Origin: Lachnospiraceae bacterium
GTDB lineage: Bacteria > Bacillota > Clostridia > Lachnospirales > Lachnospiraceae
Length of the DNA stretch: 37,652 bases
NCBI GenBank assembly: GCA_024693545.1
Contig: JAILKT010000111.1
Location: 1 to 37,652 of the forward strand
Reading direction: 5' to 3'
This document shows, piece after piece, positions 24,119-32,889 of the stretch (positions are counted from its first letter, which is position 1; every line of letters starts with the position of its first letter). The notes below the pieces were generated by a model that worked only from the letters and a program-made list of their open reading frames with translations, was not told the origin of the DNA and ran no database searches. A program made the position numbers and the translations under genes.

Positions 24119-25822
24119 ATGCTTAGCAATCTACACGTTAAAAATTTCGCTCTTATCGACGAAGCGGATGTCTCTTTTGAAAAGGGGCTCAATATTATCA
24201 CGGGTGAAACCGGAGCGGGAAAATCGATCATTCTCGGTGCCATTGTGGCGGCGCTCGGAGAGCGTTTGGGAAAGGGTATCATAAAAGAAGGTGCCGAATC
24301 CGCACTCTGTGAGCTGACTTTTACCGATGTCGGTGACGAGGCTCGCAGGATATGTGAGGAAGAGCAGATCGATATCTGTGACGGGACGATAACGTTATCG
24401 CGCAAGATAATGCAGAACGGCCGCAGTGTTACACGTATCAACGGAGAAACGCTGAGCGCGTCAACTTCGAGGACGATCGCGACGGCTCTTATCGATATAT
24501 ACGGGCAGAACGAACATCAATCGCTCCAGGACAGTAAAAGCCAGCTCGCTATTCTTGACAGATATTGCGGACAGGAAGCGGATAAACTTCTTAAAGAAAT
24601 TTCGCATCTGTTGTCGGAAAAGAAAAAGTCTGAAGAAGAACTGGCACAGTTTCCTTCGGACGATTCGGTCCGTGCAAGAGAAGTTGACAGGCTCGAATTT
24701 GAGATCAATGAGATTGAAGAAGCGGCGATCAAAGAGGGAGAGGAAGAAGAACTGAAGGAACAGTTCAGGGTCCTCGCCGGCGCGAAGACCATAAAAGAAA
24801 ACCTGTTCGGCGCCATGGAAGCACTGAGAGGTGATTCGGGAGCGTCCGATGCCTCGGGTGCGGCGATCAAGTTCCTTTCTCACGTTAGCGGATTGACCGG
24901 TGAACTGTCCGAACTGTATGACAGAGCGGCAGATATAGATTCGATGATCTCAGATCTTTATTCGGATATCGAGAGGTGTTCCGAAAACATCGAAGACGAT
25001 GAGGAAAAGCTTGCCGAGGTTGATAAGCGTCTTGATCTTATCTCGCATATCAAAAGCAGATACGGAAGAGACGTTGCTGAAATAGAAAGATTCCTCGAAG
25101 AGGATAAAAAAGCTCTCCGCAAGCTTATGGACTGTGATACGGAGATAACGGAACTTAAAAATAAAATATCCCTATTACGTACTAAGGCTGCCGAGGCGGC
25201 AGGAAAGCTTTCAAAGCTGAGGCATAAACAGGCGAAGGTCCTTACCGAATGTGTTTGCGAGGCTCTTGAAGATTTGGGATTTAACAAGGTATTATTTGAT
25301 ATAGAATTGACTGATACGGGTACGGTTCGTGAAAGCGGATCGGACGAGATATGCTTTATGATCTCGCTTAATCCCGGAGCGGCACCTTCACCGCTTGCCA
25401 GAGTTGCATCGGGAGGAGAGCTTTCCAGGATAATGCTTGCGATCAAATCGGTAATGGCTCATGCGGAGGAGATAGATTCGCTTGTATTTGACGAGATCGA
25501 TACCGGTATCAGCGGAAGAACGGCTCAAAAGGTTGCCGAAAAACTTGCGGTGATATCATCCGCGACACAGGTTATCTGCATTACCCATCTTTCACAGATA
25601 GCTGCTATGGCGGATGAACATATTCTGATAGAGAAATCGGTAGAAGATGACAGTACCAGAGTAAGTGTTGCTTCACTTGACGATCGCGGAATAAACAAAG
25701 AACTCACCAGGATGCTTTCAGGTACGCTTGTGACGCGTACCGTTGAAGAAGGCGCAAAAGAACTCAAGGAGTTGGCTGATTTAAGGAAGAAAGAACTCAG
25801 GCTTGCTTCCCGCAAATTATAA
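24119..25822 (+). CDS. recN: DNA repair protein RecN
   Basis: 567 aa SMC-like ATPase that gathers DNA ends in double-strand break repair. N-terminal MLSNLHVKNFALIDEADVSF and Walker A GETGAGKS (29-36), long central coiled coil (about 150-370), ABC signature ASGGELSRIMLAIKS, then Walker B LVFDEIDTGISG and the final CITHLSQIAAMADEH. Length is normal for the family (about 555-570). ATG 24119 has AGAAGGGAG upstream. Its usual downstream neighbours in spore formers, spoIVB and spo0A, are not here; glgA follows after 12 nt. Confidence 0.96.
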   Translation: MLSNLHVKNFALIDEADVSFEKGLNIITGETGAGKSIILGAIVAALGERLGKGIIKEGAESALCELTFTDVGDEARRICEEEQIDICDGTITLSRKIMQNGRSVTRINGETLSASTSRTIATALIDIYGQNEHQSLQDSKSQLAILDRYCGQEADKLLKEISHLLSEKKKSEEELAQFPSDDSVRAREVDRLEFEINEIEEAAIKEGEEEELKEQFRVLAGAKTIKENLFGAMEALRGDSGASDASGAAIKFLSHVSGLTGELSELYDRAADIDSMISDLYSDIERCSENIEDDEEKLAEVDKRLDLISHIKSRYGRDVAEIERFLEEDKKALRKLMDCDTEITELKNKISLLRTKAAEAAGKLSKLRHKQAKVLTECVCEALEDLGFNKVLFDIELTDTGTVRESGSDEICFMISLNPGAAPSPLARVASGGELSRIMLAIKSVMAHAEEIDSLVFDEIDTGISGRTAQKVAEKLAVISSATQVICITHLSQIAAMADEHILIEKSVEDDSTRVSVASLDDRGINKELTRMLSGTLVTRTVEEGAKELKELADLRKKELRLASRKL

Positions 25823-25834
25823 TGAGGTTGAAAT

Positions 25835-27277
25835 ATGAAAAACATACTTTTTTTAGCTTCGGAATGTGTACCATTTATTAAAACAGGCGGACTTGCTGAT
25901 GTTGTCGGATCACTACCCAAGTACATTGACAAGAGTAAATATGATGTCAGGGTCATGCTTCCCAAATACATGTGCATGAAACCCGAATACCTGAACGCAA
26001 TGAAGTACGTTACACACTTCTATATGGAGCTTGCGTGGAGAAGACAGTACGTCGGTGTCCTTGAACTTGAGTACGAAGGGATCAAGTTCTATTTCATCGA
26101 CAACGAATTTTATTTCGCAGGGTATGCCCCTTACGGTAACATTTATGAGGATATCGAGAAATTTGCGTTCTTTGACAGGGCAGCGCTTTCAGCACTTCCT
26201 TCCATAGGCTTCAGACCGGACATCATTCATTGTAACGACTGGCAGACAGGTCTTGTTCCTGTTTATCTCAATGATGTTTTCCAGGCTAACGAGTTTTATC
26301 ACGGTATAAAGACGATCATGACTATTCATAATCTTAAGTTCCAGGGTGTCTGGGACAAAAAGACGGTCATGGACATTACAGGCCTTTCGGAATACTACTT
26401 TACGGCTGACAAGATGGAAGCATACGGCGATGCCAACTATCTCAAGATAGGCATTGTTTATGCAGATTATGTTACGACTGTAAGCGAGACATATGCGGAA
26501 GAGATAAAGATGCCTTTCTACGGAGAGGGACTTGACGGGCTTATGCGTGCAAAGAGCAACAGACTCAGAGGAATCGTAAACGGACTTGACTACGACGAAT
26601 ACAATCCCGAAAATGACCGTTTTCTTGTCAAAACCTACAATGCAATGAATTTCAGAAAAGAGAAGATCAAGAACAAGCGTGCATTCCAGGAAGAACTCGG
26701 ACTTGCCAAAGATGATAAGAAGTTCATGATCGGAATATGCTCAAGACTTACCGATCAAAAAGGACTTGATCTTGTTGACTGTGTTATAGAGCAGATCTGC
26801 GCCGAAGATACCCAGCTCGTTGTACTCGGTACCGGTGAAGAAAGATATGAGAACCTGTTCAGACATTTTGCATGGAAATATCCGGACAGGGTTTCGGCAA
26901 ACATCTTTTATTCAAATGACCGTTCACACAGACTTTATGCATCTTGTGATGCATTCCTTATGCCGTCGCTGTTTGAGCCCTGCGGACTCAGTCAGCTGAT
27001 GTGCCTCAGATACGGCACGATACCGATAGTACGAGAGACGGGCGGACTTAAGGATACGGTTATTCCTTACAACGAATTTAATAACAGCGGTACAGGTTTC
27101 TCGTTTGCCAATTATAACGCTCATGAGATGCTTGCATGCATCCGCTATGCCAAGGATGTCTTTTTCGACAGAAAGCGCGAATGGAATAAGCTTATTGACA
27201 GAGCGATGGCCGAGGACTATTCGTGGAAGAGTTCCTCAAAGAAGTATGAGGAAGTGTATGATATGCTGTTGTCGTGA
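25835..27277 (+). CDS. glgA: Glycogen synthase (ADP-glucose type)
   Basis: 480 aa GT5-family glycosyltransferase. It extends alpha-1,4-glucan chains from ADP-glucose. The N-terminal KTGGLADVVGSLP (Lys16 of the KTGGL motif binds ADP-glucose), HCNDWQTGLVPVYL, and the C-terminal SRLTDQKGLDLV and PSLFEPCGLSQLMCLRYGT (the ExxGL-type glucosyl-binding region) are intact. GAGG 7-8 nt before ATG 25835. It starts 12 nt after recN and is not in a glg operon, so co-transcription with a DNA-repair gene seems incidental. It implies that this organism stores glycogen. Confidence 0.94.
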   Translation: MKNILFLASECVPFIKTGGLADVVGSLPKYIDKSKYDVRVMLPKYMCMKPEYLNAMKYVTHFYMELAWRRQYVGVLELEYEGIKFYFIDNEFYFAGYAPYGNIYEDIEKFAFFDRAALSALPSIGFRPDIIHCNDWQTGLVPVYLNDVFQANEFYHGIKTIMTIHNLKFQGVWDKKTVMDITGLSEYYFTADKMEAYGDANYLKIGIVYADYVTTVSETYAEEIKMPFYGEGLDGLMRAKSNRLRGIVNGLDYDEYNPENDRFLVKTYNAMNFRKEKIKNKRAFQEELGLAKDDKKFMIGICSRLTDQKGLDLVDCVIEQICAEDTQLVVLGTGEERYENLFRHFAWKYPDRVSANIFYSNDRSHRLYASCDAFLMPSLFEPCGLSQLMCLRYGTIPIVRETGGLKDTVIPYNEFNNSGTGFSFANYNAHEMLACIRYAKDVFFDRKREWNKLIDRAMAEDYSWKSSSKKYEEVYDMLLS

Positions 27278-27299
27278 ATCAATTAAGATATCGGGCTTT

Positions 27300-27326
27300 A
27301 TAGGAGGCGATCATTCCGCCTCCTAT
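27300..27326 (+). terminator. Hairpin behind glgA
   Basis: ATAGGAGGCG (27300-27309) pairs perfectly with CGCCTCCTAT (27317-27326), 10 bp with a 7-nt loop. There is no U-run. The 189-bp gap to murE also has ACCCC/GGGGT (27351-27366) and a second terminator-like hairpin (27412-27438), and nothing coding. Confidence 0.55.
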
Positions 27327-27411
27327 TCACTTATATCTCACAGACCGGTAACCCCCCCGTTGGGGTGATATTTGCCGAAAAGGCCGTTATCATGCGCTCA
27401 TGAGCAGGAAG

Positions 27412-27438
27412 AAAAGCAGACTGCGAGTGTCCGCTTTT
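27412..27438 (+). terminator. A/T-flanked hairpin ahead of murE
   Basis: AAAAGC-A-GAC pairs with GTC-C-GCTTTT with one mismatch and an 8-nt loop, flanked by A and T runs. This shape fits a bidirectional terminator or attenuator just before the murE-like gene. Confidence 0.4.
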
Positions 27439-27466
27439 ACTTAACGTTTATAAAAGGGGAATCAAT

Positions 27467-29056
27467 ATGGGGAAAAAATTATCCGAACTGATAAAAGGAC
27501 TTACCATAGAAAGTATATCTTCAAGCGAAGATCCTGTTGTTACTTCTCTTTGCTATGATACCAGAAAAGAGATAGGGGCAGGATGTCTTTTTGTTTGTAT
27601 AAAAGGAGCAAAGAACGACAGTCATGACTTTGCCGGCGAAGCTGCCGCAAAGGGGGCGTGTGCCGTTATTGCGCAGCATGAAGTAAAAGTTCCCGACGGC
27701 TGCGTAGTTGTCATAACGCCCGATACAAGACGGGCACTTGCGCTTATATCGGCCGCGTTTTTCGATCATCCCGCCGAAAAACTCACAACCATAGCTCTGA
27801 CCGGCACGAAAGGTAAGTCGACTACTTCGTACATGATAAGGGATATCCTCGAAAAATCCGGACATAAATGCGGTGTTATCGGAACTATCGGAATTGTGTA
27901 CGGAGATGAGCATGTTGCTATCGGTAATTCAACACCGGAGTCTTATGTAATACACGAGTATTTTGCGAAAATGGTTGAAGCGGGATGCGACTGTGTTGTT
28001 ATGGAAGTTTCATCTCAGGGGCTCATGCAGAACAGGGTATATGGCATAAATTATGATTGCGCCGCTTTCCTTAATCTGGAACAGGACCATATCGGGGAAG
28101 GCGAGCATTCTTGCATGGAAGAATATCTTTACTGCAAGAGTATTCTTTTCAGAAGCTGTAAGCATGCTTTCTTTGCTATGGGAGACAGTCACCTGTGTGA
28201 CATCCTGGAAGCGGCGGATATAAAGCAGGGGACATATTCACGCGAAAGATTTAAAAAGTGGGATGAGAAGTTTGACATCACATACAGATCGGGACTTAAG
28301 CCGGAGGATATGGAAGGCTTTGCCGTGGAGGACGGCGGAAACGGGATATCTTTCAGCAGGTGTACATATGCCCGAAACCTTAAGTTTACGAAGAAGAAGG
28401 AAAACGGGACACTAAGACTTGGAATTGATTTTGATGTCGACACTGAGGGACAGGAAAAGAAAGCGATCTCGCTGAACATCCCGGGAAGATATAATGTTGC
28501 AAATGCGGTTGCCGCCATAGCTGTCACATCATATCTCGGATGCGGGAAGGAAGCGTTCGAAGCGGTATTTCGTGATTTCTCTGTTTGTGGAAGGCTTGAA
28601 CCGGTACATGTATCGGATGAGTTTTCTTTGTACATAGACTACGCCCATAATGCCATGGCGCTCGAAAATGTTCTTCTTACCCTTAAAGCATATGAGCCGG
28701 GACGACTTGTTTGTCTGTTCGGCTGCGGAGGCAACCGTTCCAGGGAAAGGCGTTATACGATGGGTGAAGTGTCTTCGAGGCTTGCCGACCTTTCTGTCGT
28801 AACGTCAGATAATCCCAGATTTGAAAAGCCTTCGGACATAATCGACGATATACTTGTGGGCATTAAGAAAGAAAAGGGAGAATATATCGTTATTGAAAAC
28901 AGGCGCGAGGCGATCGATTACGTTATTAAAAACGGAAGGCCGGGCGATATAATACTCCTGGCCGGAAAAGGTAATGAGGATTATCAGGAGATATGCGGAA
29001 AAAAATACCCGTTTGATGAAAGAGTTGTCATTTCGGAGCTTATGCATAATAAATGA
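27467..29056 (+). CDS. murE: MurE-type UDP-MurNAc-tripeptide ligase (divergent)
   Basis: 529 aa Mur ligase. The ATP loop is GTKGKST (113-119), and the three-domain Mur pattern is present. The specificity motif reads SDNPRFE, of the DNPRxE type linked to meso-diaminopimelate addition rather than lysine. Departures from canonical MurE: GKST rather than GKTT, DHIGEGEHSCMEEY where DHLDxHGTMEEY is expected, and DYAHNAMALENVL instead of DYAHTPDALENVL. It lies outside the dcw cell-wall cluster, next to priA. It may be the housekeeping MurE or a second paralogue with a special substrate. AAGGGGA precedes ATG 27467. The family is certain; the exact amino acid is not. Confidence 0.82.
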   Translation: MGKKLSELIKGLTIESISSSEDPVVTSLCYDTRKEIGAGCLFVCIKGAKNDSHDFAGEAAAKGACAVIAQHEVKVPDGCVVVITPDTRRALALISAAFFDHPAEKLTTIALTGTKGKSTTSYMIRDILEKSGHKCGVIGTIGIVYGDEHVAIGNSTPESYVIHEYFAKMVEAGCDCVVMEVSSQGLMQNRVYGINYDCAAFLNLEQDHIGEGEHSCMEEYLYCKSILFRSCKHAFFAMGDSHLCDILEAADIKQGTYSRERFKKWDEKFDITYRSGLKPEDMEGFAVEDGGNGISFSRCTYARNLKFTKKKENGTLRLGIDFDVDTEGQEKKAISLNIPGRYNVANAVAAIAVTSYLGCGKEAFEAVFRDFSVCGRLEPVHVSDEFSLYIDYAHNAMALENVLLTLKAYEPGRLVCLFGCGGNRSRERRYTMGEVSSRLADLSVVTSDNPRFEKPSDIIDDILVGIKKEKGEYIVIENRREAIDYVIKNGRPGDIILLAGKGNEDYQEICGKKYPFDERVVISELMHNK

Positions 29057-29101
29057 TGGTTATGTAAGGTCAAAACATGGCTTTCGAGGAGGAGAAAACA
29101 T

Positions 29102-31315
29102 TTGTATGCGGATGTTATTGTAAATCTGTCGGTCAAATCGATCGACAGACCATATACATACAGAATTCCGACCGGTCTTGAGGATAAGATCGTTCCGGGA
29201 ACACCCGTTACGGTTCCCTTCGGAAAAGGCGGCAGGGTAATAAAGGGATTTGTTACCGGCATCAGGCTGAAAGCTTCAATAAGTGACGACAGGATTAAAG
29301 ATATTTTGGATATTTGCGAAAAAAGCAATGAAATAGAAGAAAAGATGCTTGTCCTTGCGGCATGGATGAAGGATGAATTCGGTTCGACCATGAATGAAGC
29401 CATAAAATGCTGTCTTCCCGTAAAAGATAAGATCGCGAACAAGACTGTCTCAACGATAACCGCGGGTGTATCGAAGGAAGTATTAGAGGCGGCGCTCGGC
29501 GAAGCTGTGGCGAAAAAAAGGACAGCGCGCGCCCGCCTGTATGAAGCGCTTTTGAGGAAGGGCGAGCTCGACCGCACATATGCGTTAAAGGAGCTTAAGA
29601 TAACTGCGGCAGCCCTCAGAGATGAGGAGGAAAAAGGATTTATCAGGATATCCACGGTAGATGAGATCAGAGGACCGTACAAGGATATTACGGAAAGAGA
29701 TGTTGCTCCCGTGCTGACACCCGGGCAGCAGGAGATTACGGACAGCATAAAGGCCGACCTTCGCAGGGGGCTGAGGAGAGATTATCTTATATTCGGAGAA
29801 ACGGGAAGCGGGAAGACAGAGATATACATGAATATAATCGGGGAGTGCATTAAAGCCGGAAAACAGGCAATAATGCTCATACCTGAGATCTCGCTTACAT
29901 ATCAGACGGTCAGCAGGTTTATAAAGCGTTTCGGAGACAGAGTCAGCATAATGAACTCCAGGCTTTCGCAGGGTGAGCGCTACGATCAGTATATGCGTGC
30001 AAAGAACGGACAGGCCGATATAATGATCGGACCACGCTCGGCGCTTTTTGCACCGTTTGAAAATCTGGGCCTTATTATCATTGATGAGGAGCATGAAACA
30101 AGTTATAAAAGCGAATCCTCGCCTGCTTATCATGCCCGCGAGGTGGCTCTTAAACGTGCGCTTATCGAGGGTGCAAGCGTTATCATGGGCAGTGCGACGC
30201 CCTCGCTGGAAAGCTATACCATGGCTAAAGCGGGGAGGCTTGTACTCTTTAAGCTTGTCGGAAGGACGGGAAATGCCGTTCACCCCGACGTATATCTGGT
30301 CGATATGAGAGAAGAGCTGAAAAAAAAGAACCGGACCATGTTTTCGTATGCGCTCAGAGAACAGATAAACGACAGACTGAATCGGAAAGAACAGATCATG
30401 CTCTTTCTTAACAGAAGGGGATATTCTACAGCTGTGTCTTGCAGGGAGTGCGGAACCGTTATAAAATGTCCTCATTGTGATATTTCGATGACTTTGCACA
30501 AAGACAACAGGATGATCTGTCATTATTGCGGTTACAATATCGAAAAGCCCAAGGCATGTCCCAAATGCGGCTCGCACTTTATAGGAACATTCGGAGTGGG
30601 CACACAAAAAATAGAAGATGAACTTAAAAAAGTCTGGCCGCAGGCGCGAGTACTCAGAATGGATTCCGATTCGGTGCGCCGCAAGGGAAGTATGGACGAT
30701 TGCCTTAAAGCTTTCGAACGCGGAGAGGCCGACATTCTTGTGGGAACCCAGATGATAGTTAAAGGACATGATTTCCCGAATGTAACACTGGTGGGAATCC
30801 TTCTTGCCGATTTATCGCTTTATTCACCGGATCTGAGATCGGGTGAACGCACATTTGAACTTATTGCCCAGGCAGCGGGAAGAGCCGGGAGAGGTTCAAA
30901 AAAAGGAGTTGTGGTCATTCAGACTTACGATCCGAAAAACTATGCCATAGTCAGCGCCGCAAAAAGGGATTATGAAGGATTTTTTGAGGAAGAAATGGCA
31001 TATCGTATCAGTATGGGTTATCCGCCGGCAGGTATAATGCTTGCCATCGCGCTTTCATCCGGCGATGAGGAAGTACTCGCTGTCTCGGCGGAAAAACTTG
31101 CGGATGAGGTAAGAAGACTATACAATGACAGAAGTCGATTTAAGGTCATCGGACCTGCAAAGGAATCAATATATAAGATCAAGGATATCTTCCACATGGT
31201 CATATACGTTAAAACATATGATGGGAAGGGACTGCGAATGCCGCTTGATGAATTGAGACAAAGGGCTGCTGCATCTGTAGGTGAGGAAGTCAGGGTCGAT
31301 TATAGTTTTGGGTAA
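29102..31315 (+). CDS. priA: Primosomal protein N' (replication restart helicase)
   Basis: 737 aa SF2 helicase that reloads the replisome at collapsed forks. N-terminal DNA-binding domain (YADVIVNLSVKSIDRPYTY), Walker A GETGSGKT (232-239), DEEH (328-331), a zinc-binding insert with paired CxxC motifs (CRECG, CPHCD, CHYCG, CPKCG), and the helicase C-terminal half with VGTQMIVKGHDFPNVTLV and AQAAGRAGRG. The start is TTG 29102, placed by AGGAGGAG at 29087-29094 with good spacing. It opens the conserved priA-def-fmt-rsmB-rlmN-PP2C-kinase order of Firmicutes. Confidence 0.96.
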   Translation: MYADVIVNLSVKSIDRPYTYRIPTGLEDKIVPGTPVTVPFGKGGRVIKGFVTGIRLKASISDDRIKDILDICEKSNEIEEKMLVLAAWMKDEFGSTMNEAIKCCLPVKDKIANKTVSTITAGVSKEVLEAALGEAVAKKRTARARLYEALLRKGELDRTYALKELKITAAALRDEEEKGFIRISTVDEIRGPYKDITERDVAPVLTPGQQEITDSIKADLRRGLRRDYLIFGETGSGKTEIYMNIIGECIKAGKQAIMLIPEISLTYQTVSRFIKRFGDRVSIMNSRLSQGERYDQYMRAKNGQADIMIGPRSALFAPFENLGLIIIDEEHETSYKSESSPAYHAREVALKRALIEGASVIMGSATPSLESYTMAKAGRLVLFKLVGRTGNAVHPDVYLVDMREELKKKNRTMFSYALREQINDRLNRKEQIMLFLNRRGYSTAVSCRECGTVIKCPHCDISMTLHKDNRMICHYCGYNIEKPKACPKCGSHFIGTFGVGTQKIEDELKKVWPQARVLRMDSDSVRRKGSMDDCLKAFERGEADILVGTQMIVKGHDFPNVTLVGILLADLSLYSPDLRSGERTFELIAQAAGRAGRGSKKGVVVIQTYDPKNYAIVSAAKRDYEGFFEEEMAYRISMGYPPAGIMLAIALSSGDEEVLAVSAEKLADEVRRLYNDRSRFKVIGPAKESIYKIKDIFHMVIYVKTYDGKGLRMPLDELRQRAAASVGEEVRVDYSFG

Positions 31316-31330
31316 TTGAAGGAGGACATT

Positions 31331-31813
31331 ATGGCACTTAGAGAAATCAGGATCGAAGGAGATCCGATACTGAAAAAGGTATGTAAACCGGTGGCAGAGG
31401 TGAACGACAGAATACGGGAGCTGGTTAAGGATATGCTCGAAACAATGTATGATGCCAACGGTGTCGGTCTTGCCGCTCCGCAGATCGGAATCCTTAAAAG
31501 AATTTTTGTTATTGACGTGTCGGAGGAAGGAAATGAACCGCGCGTATTTATCAATCCGGAGATCGTTAAGACATGGGGAACACAGACAGGAGACGAAGGA
31601 TGTCTCTCGATACCCGGAAAAACAGCTACGGTAACGAGACCTTCAAATGTTATTGTTCGCGCTTATGACGAAGAGATGAAACAGTTCGAACTTGAGGGAG
31701 AAGGTCTTCTTGCACGGGCGATACTTCATGAGAATGATCATCTTAACGGCAGACTTTATATTGAGATAGCAGATGGACCCATAAGAGATCTTTCGGCGCC
31801 TCGGAATGAATGA
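31331..31813 (+). CDS. def: Peptide deformylase
   Basis: 160 aa metalloenzyme that removes the formyl group from nascent proteins. All three family motifs are present: GVGLAAPQIG (44-53), EGCLSIPG with Cys91, and HENDHLNG with His133, Glu134 and His137, the metal ligands and catalytic Glu. ATG 31331 follows AAGGAGG (31319-31325); the TTG at 31316 lies inside or before that site. It starts 15 nt after priA and is followed by fmt, its functional partner. Confidence 0.96.
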   Translation: MALREIRIEGDPILKKVCKPVAEVNDRIRELVKDMLETMYDANGVGLAAPQIGILKRIFVIDVSEEGNEPRVFINPEIVKTWGTQTGDEGCLSIPGKTATVTRPSNVIVRAYDEEMKQFELEGEGLLARAILHENDHLNGRLYIEIADGPIRDLSAPRNE

Positions 31814-31858
31814 TGCAGGATATGAACAACGATCGATCTGTATGAAAGGTTCGAAGAT

Positions 31859-32791
31859 ATGAAAACGGTATTTATGGGAACTCCCGCGATAGCGGCATCG
31901 GCGCTTGAGGCGCTTACGGACTCGCGTCACAGCGTTGAGGCTGTTGTTACGAGACCCGATGCGGTGAGCGGAAGAGGAAAAAATGTTCATTTTTCACCGG
32001 TAAAAGAACTTGCCTTGGAAAAAGGCATTAAGGTATTACAGCCGGAAAAAGGATCTGGATCGATGCTTTTTGACGAACTGGCAGAGATTAAACCTGACAT
32101 TATTGTTGTCATGGCTTACGGAAGGATCCTGAAAAAGGATGTCCTTGAACTGCCGAAATTCGGTTGTATAAACCTTCACGCGTCGCTTCTTCCGTACTAC
32201 AGAGGGGCATCCCCGATACAGTGGGCTGTCCTCAACGGCGAGCCGGAAACCGGGATAACGGTCATGCAGATGTCCGAAGGACTTGACTGCGGCGATATCA
32301 TCATGGCTGAAAAAACGCCTCTCGACGCGAAGGAAACTGCGGGAAGTCTCACCGAAAAGCTTGCGCAGATGTCGGGACCGCTTTTGATCAAAGCGCTTGA
32401 TGCCATAGAGAATGGTTCGGCAACAAAAACACCGCAAGATGAATCAAAGGCGACCTATGTTTCGACTATTGATAAGTCTTTCGGAAAACTCGACTTTACC
32501 GGAGATGCAGCTTTGCTCGAACGTATGGTCAGAGGTCTTTATCCGTGGCCCGGAGCTTTTTCGTACCACAACGGAAAGTTTATAAAATTTTTCGATTGCG
32601 ATGTGAGCGATGTCAGCCTTGACGGTCAGTTCGTTCCGGGACGTGTTAATGCCTCGAAAAAAGGACTTTTCATTGAAACGGGTAACGGAAGTCTTAAGGT
32701 CAACGAGCTTCAGGCGGAAGGAAAGAAACGCATGATGGCGCGTGATTTTATGAACGGATATAAGATCACGACCGGGGAAATACTGCAATAA
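31859..32791 (+). CDS. fmt: Methionyl-tRNA formyltransferase
   Basis: 310 aa. It formylates initiator Met-tRNA with 10-formyl-tetrahydrofolate. The N-terminal Rossmann domain has VFMGTPAIAASAL, and the catalytic loop NLHASLLPYYRGASPIQWAV carries the expected Asn, His and later Asp (GLDCGDII). The C-terminal beta-barrel (ARDFMNGYKI at the end) binds tRNA. AAAGG lies 9 nt before ATG 31859. It follows def by 45 nt, and the two act on opposite ends of the formylation cycle. Confidence 0.96.
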   Translation: MKTVFMGTPAIAASALEALTDSRHSVEAVVTRPDAVSGRGKNVHFSPVKELALEKGIKVLQPEKGSGSMLFDELAEIKPDIIVVMAYGRILKKDVLELPKFGCINLHASLLPYYRGASPIQWAVLNGEPETGITVMQMSEGLDCGDIIMAEKTPLDAKETAGSLTEKLAQMSGPLLIKALDAIENGSATKTPQDESKATYVSTIDKSFGKLDFTGDAALLERMVRGLYPWPGAFSYHNGKFIKFFDCDVSDVSLDGQFVPGRVNASKKGLFIETGNGSLKVNELQAEGKKRMMARDFMNGYKITTGEILQ

Positions 32792-32889
32792 GCGGGTTAT
32801 GATCCCGGGCTGAGTGTTTAACGCCGCAGTTGCATAACGTTTAAAAAATGGTTACCACTGCGCTGAATCTAAAGATTACAGGAAAGCAT

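Noticed and set aside
27105-27368. Small + strand frame running from glgA into the gap
   Set aside because: It overlaps glgA out of frame, has no ribosome site and resembles no known protein.
29585-30769. 394-codon open frame on the - strand opposite priA
   Set aside because: It is antisense to a clear PriA frame, with no recognisable domain.
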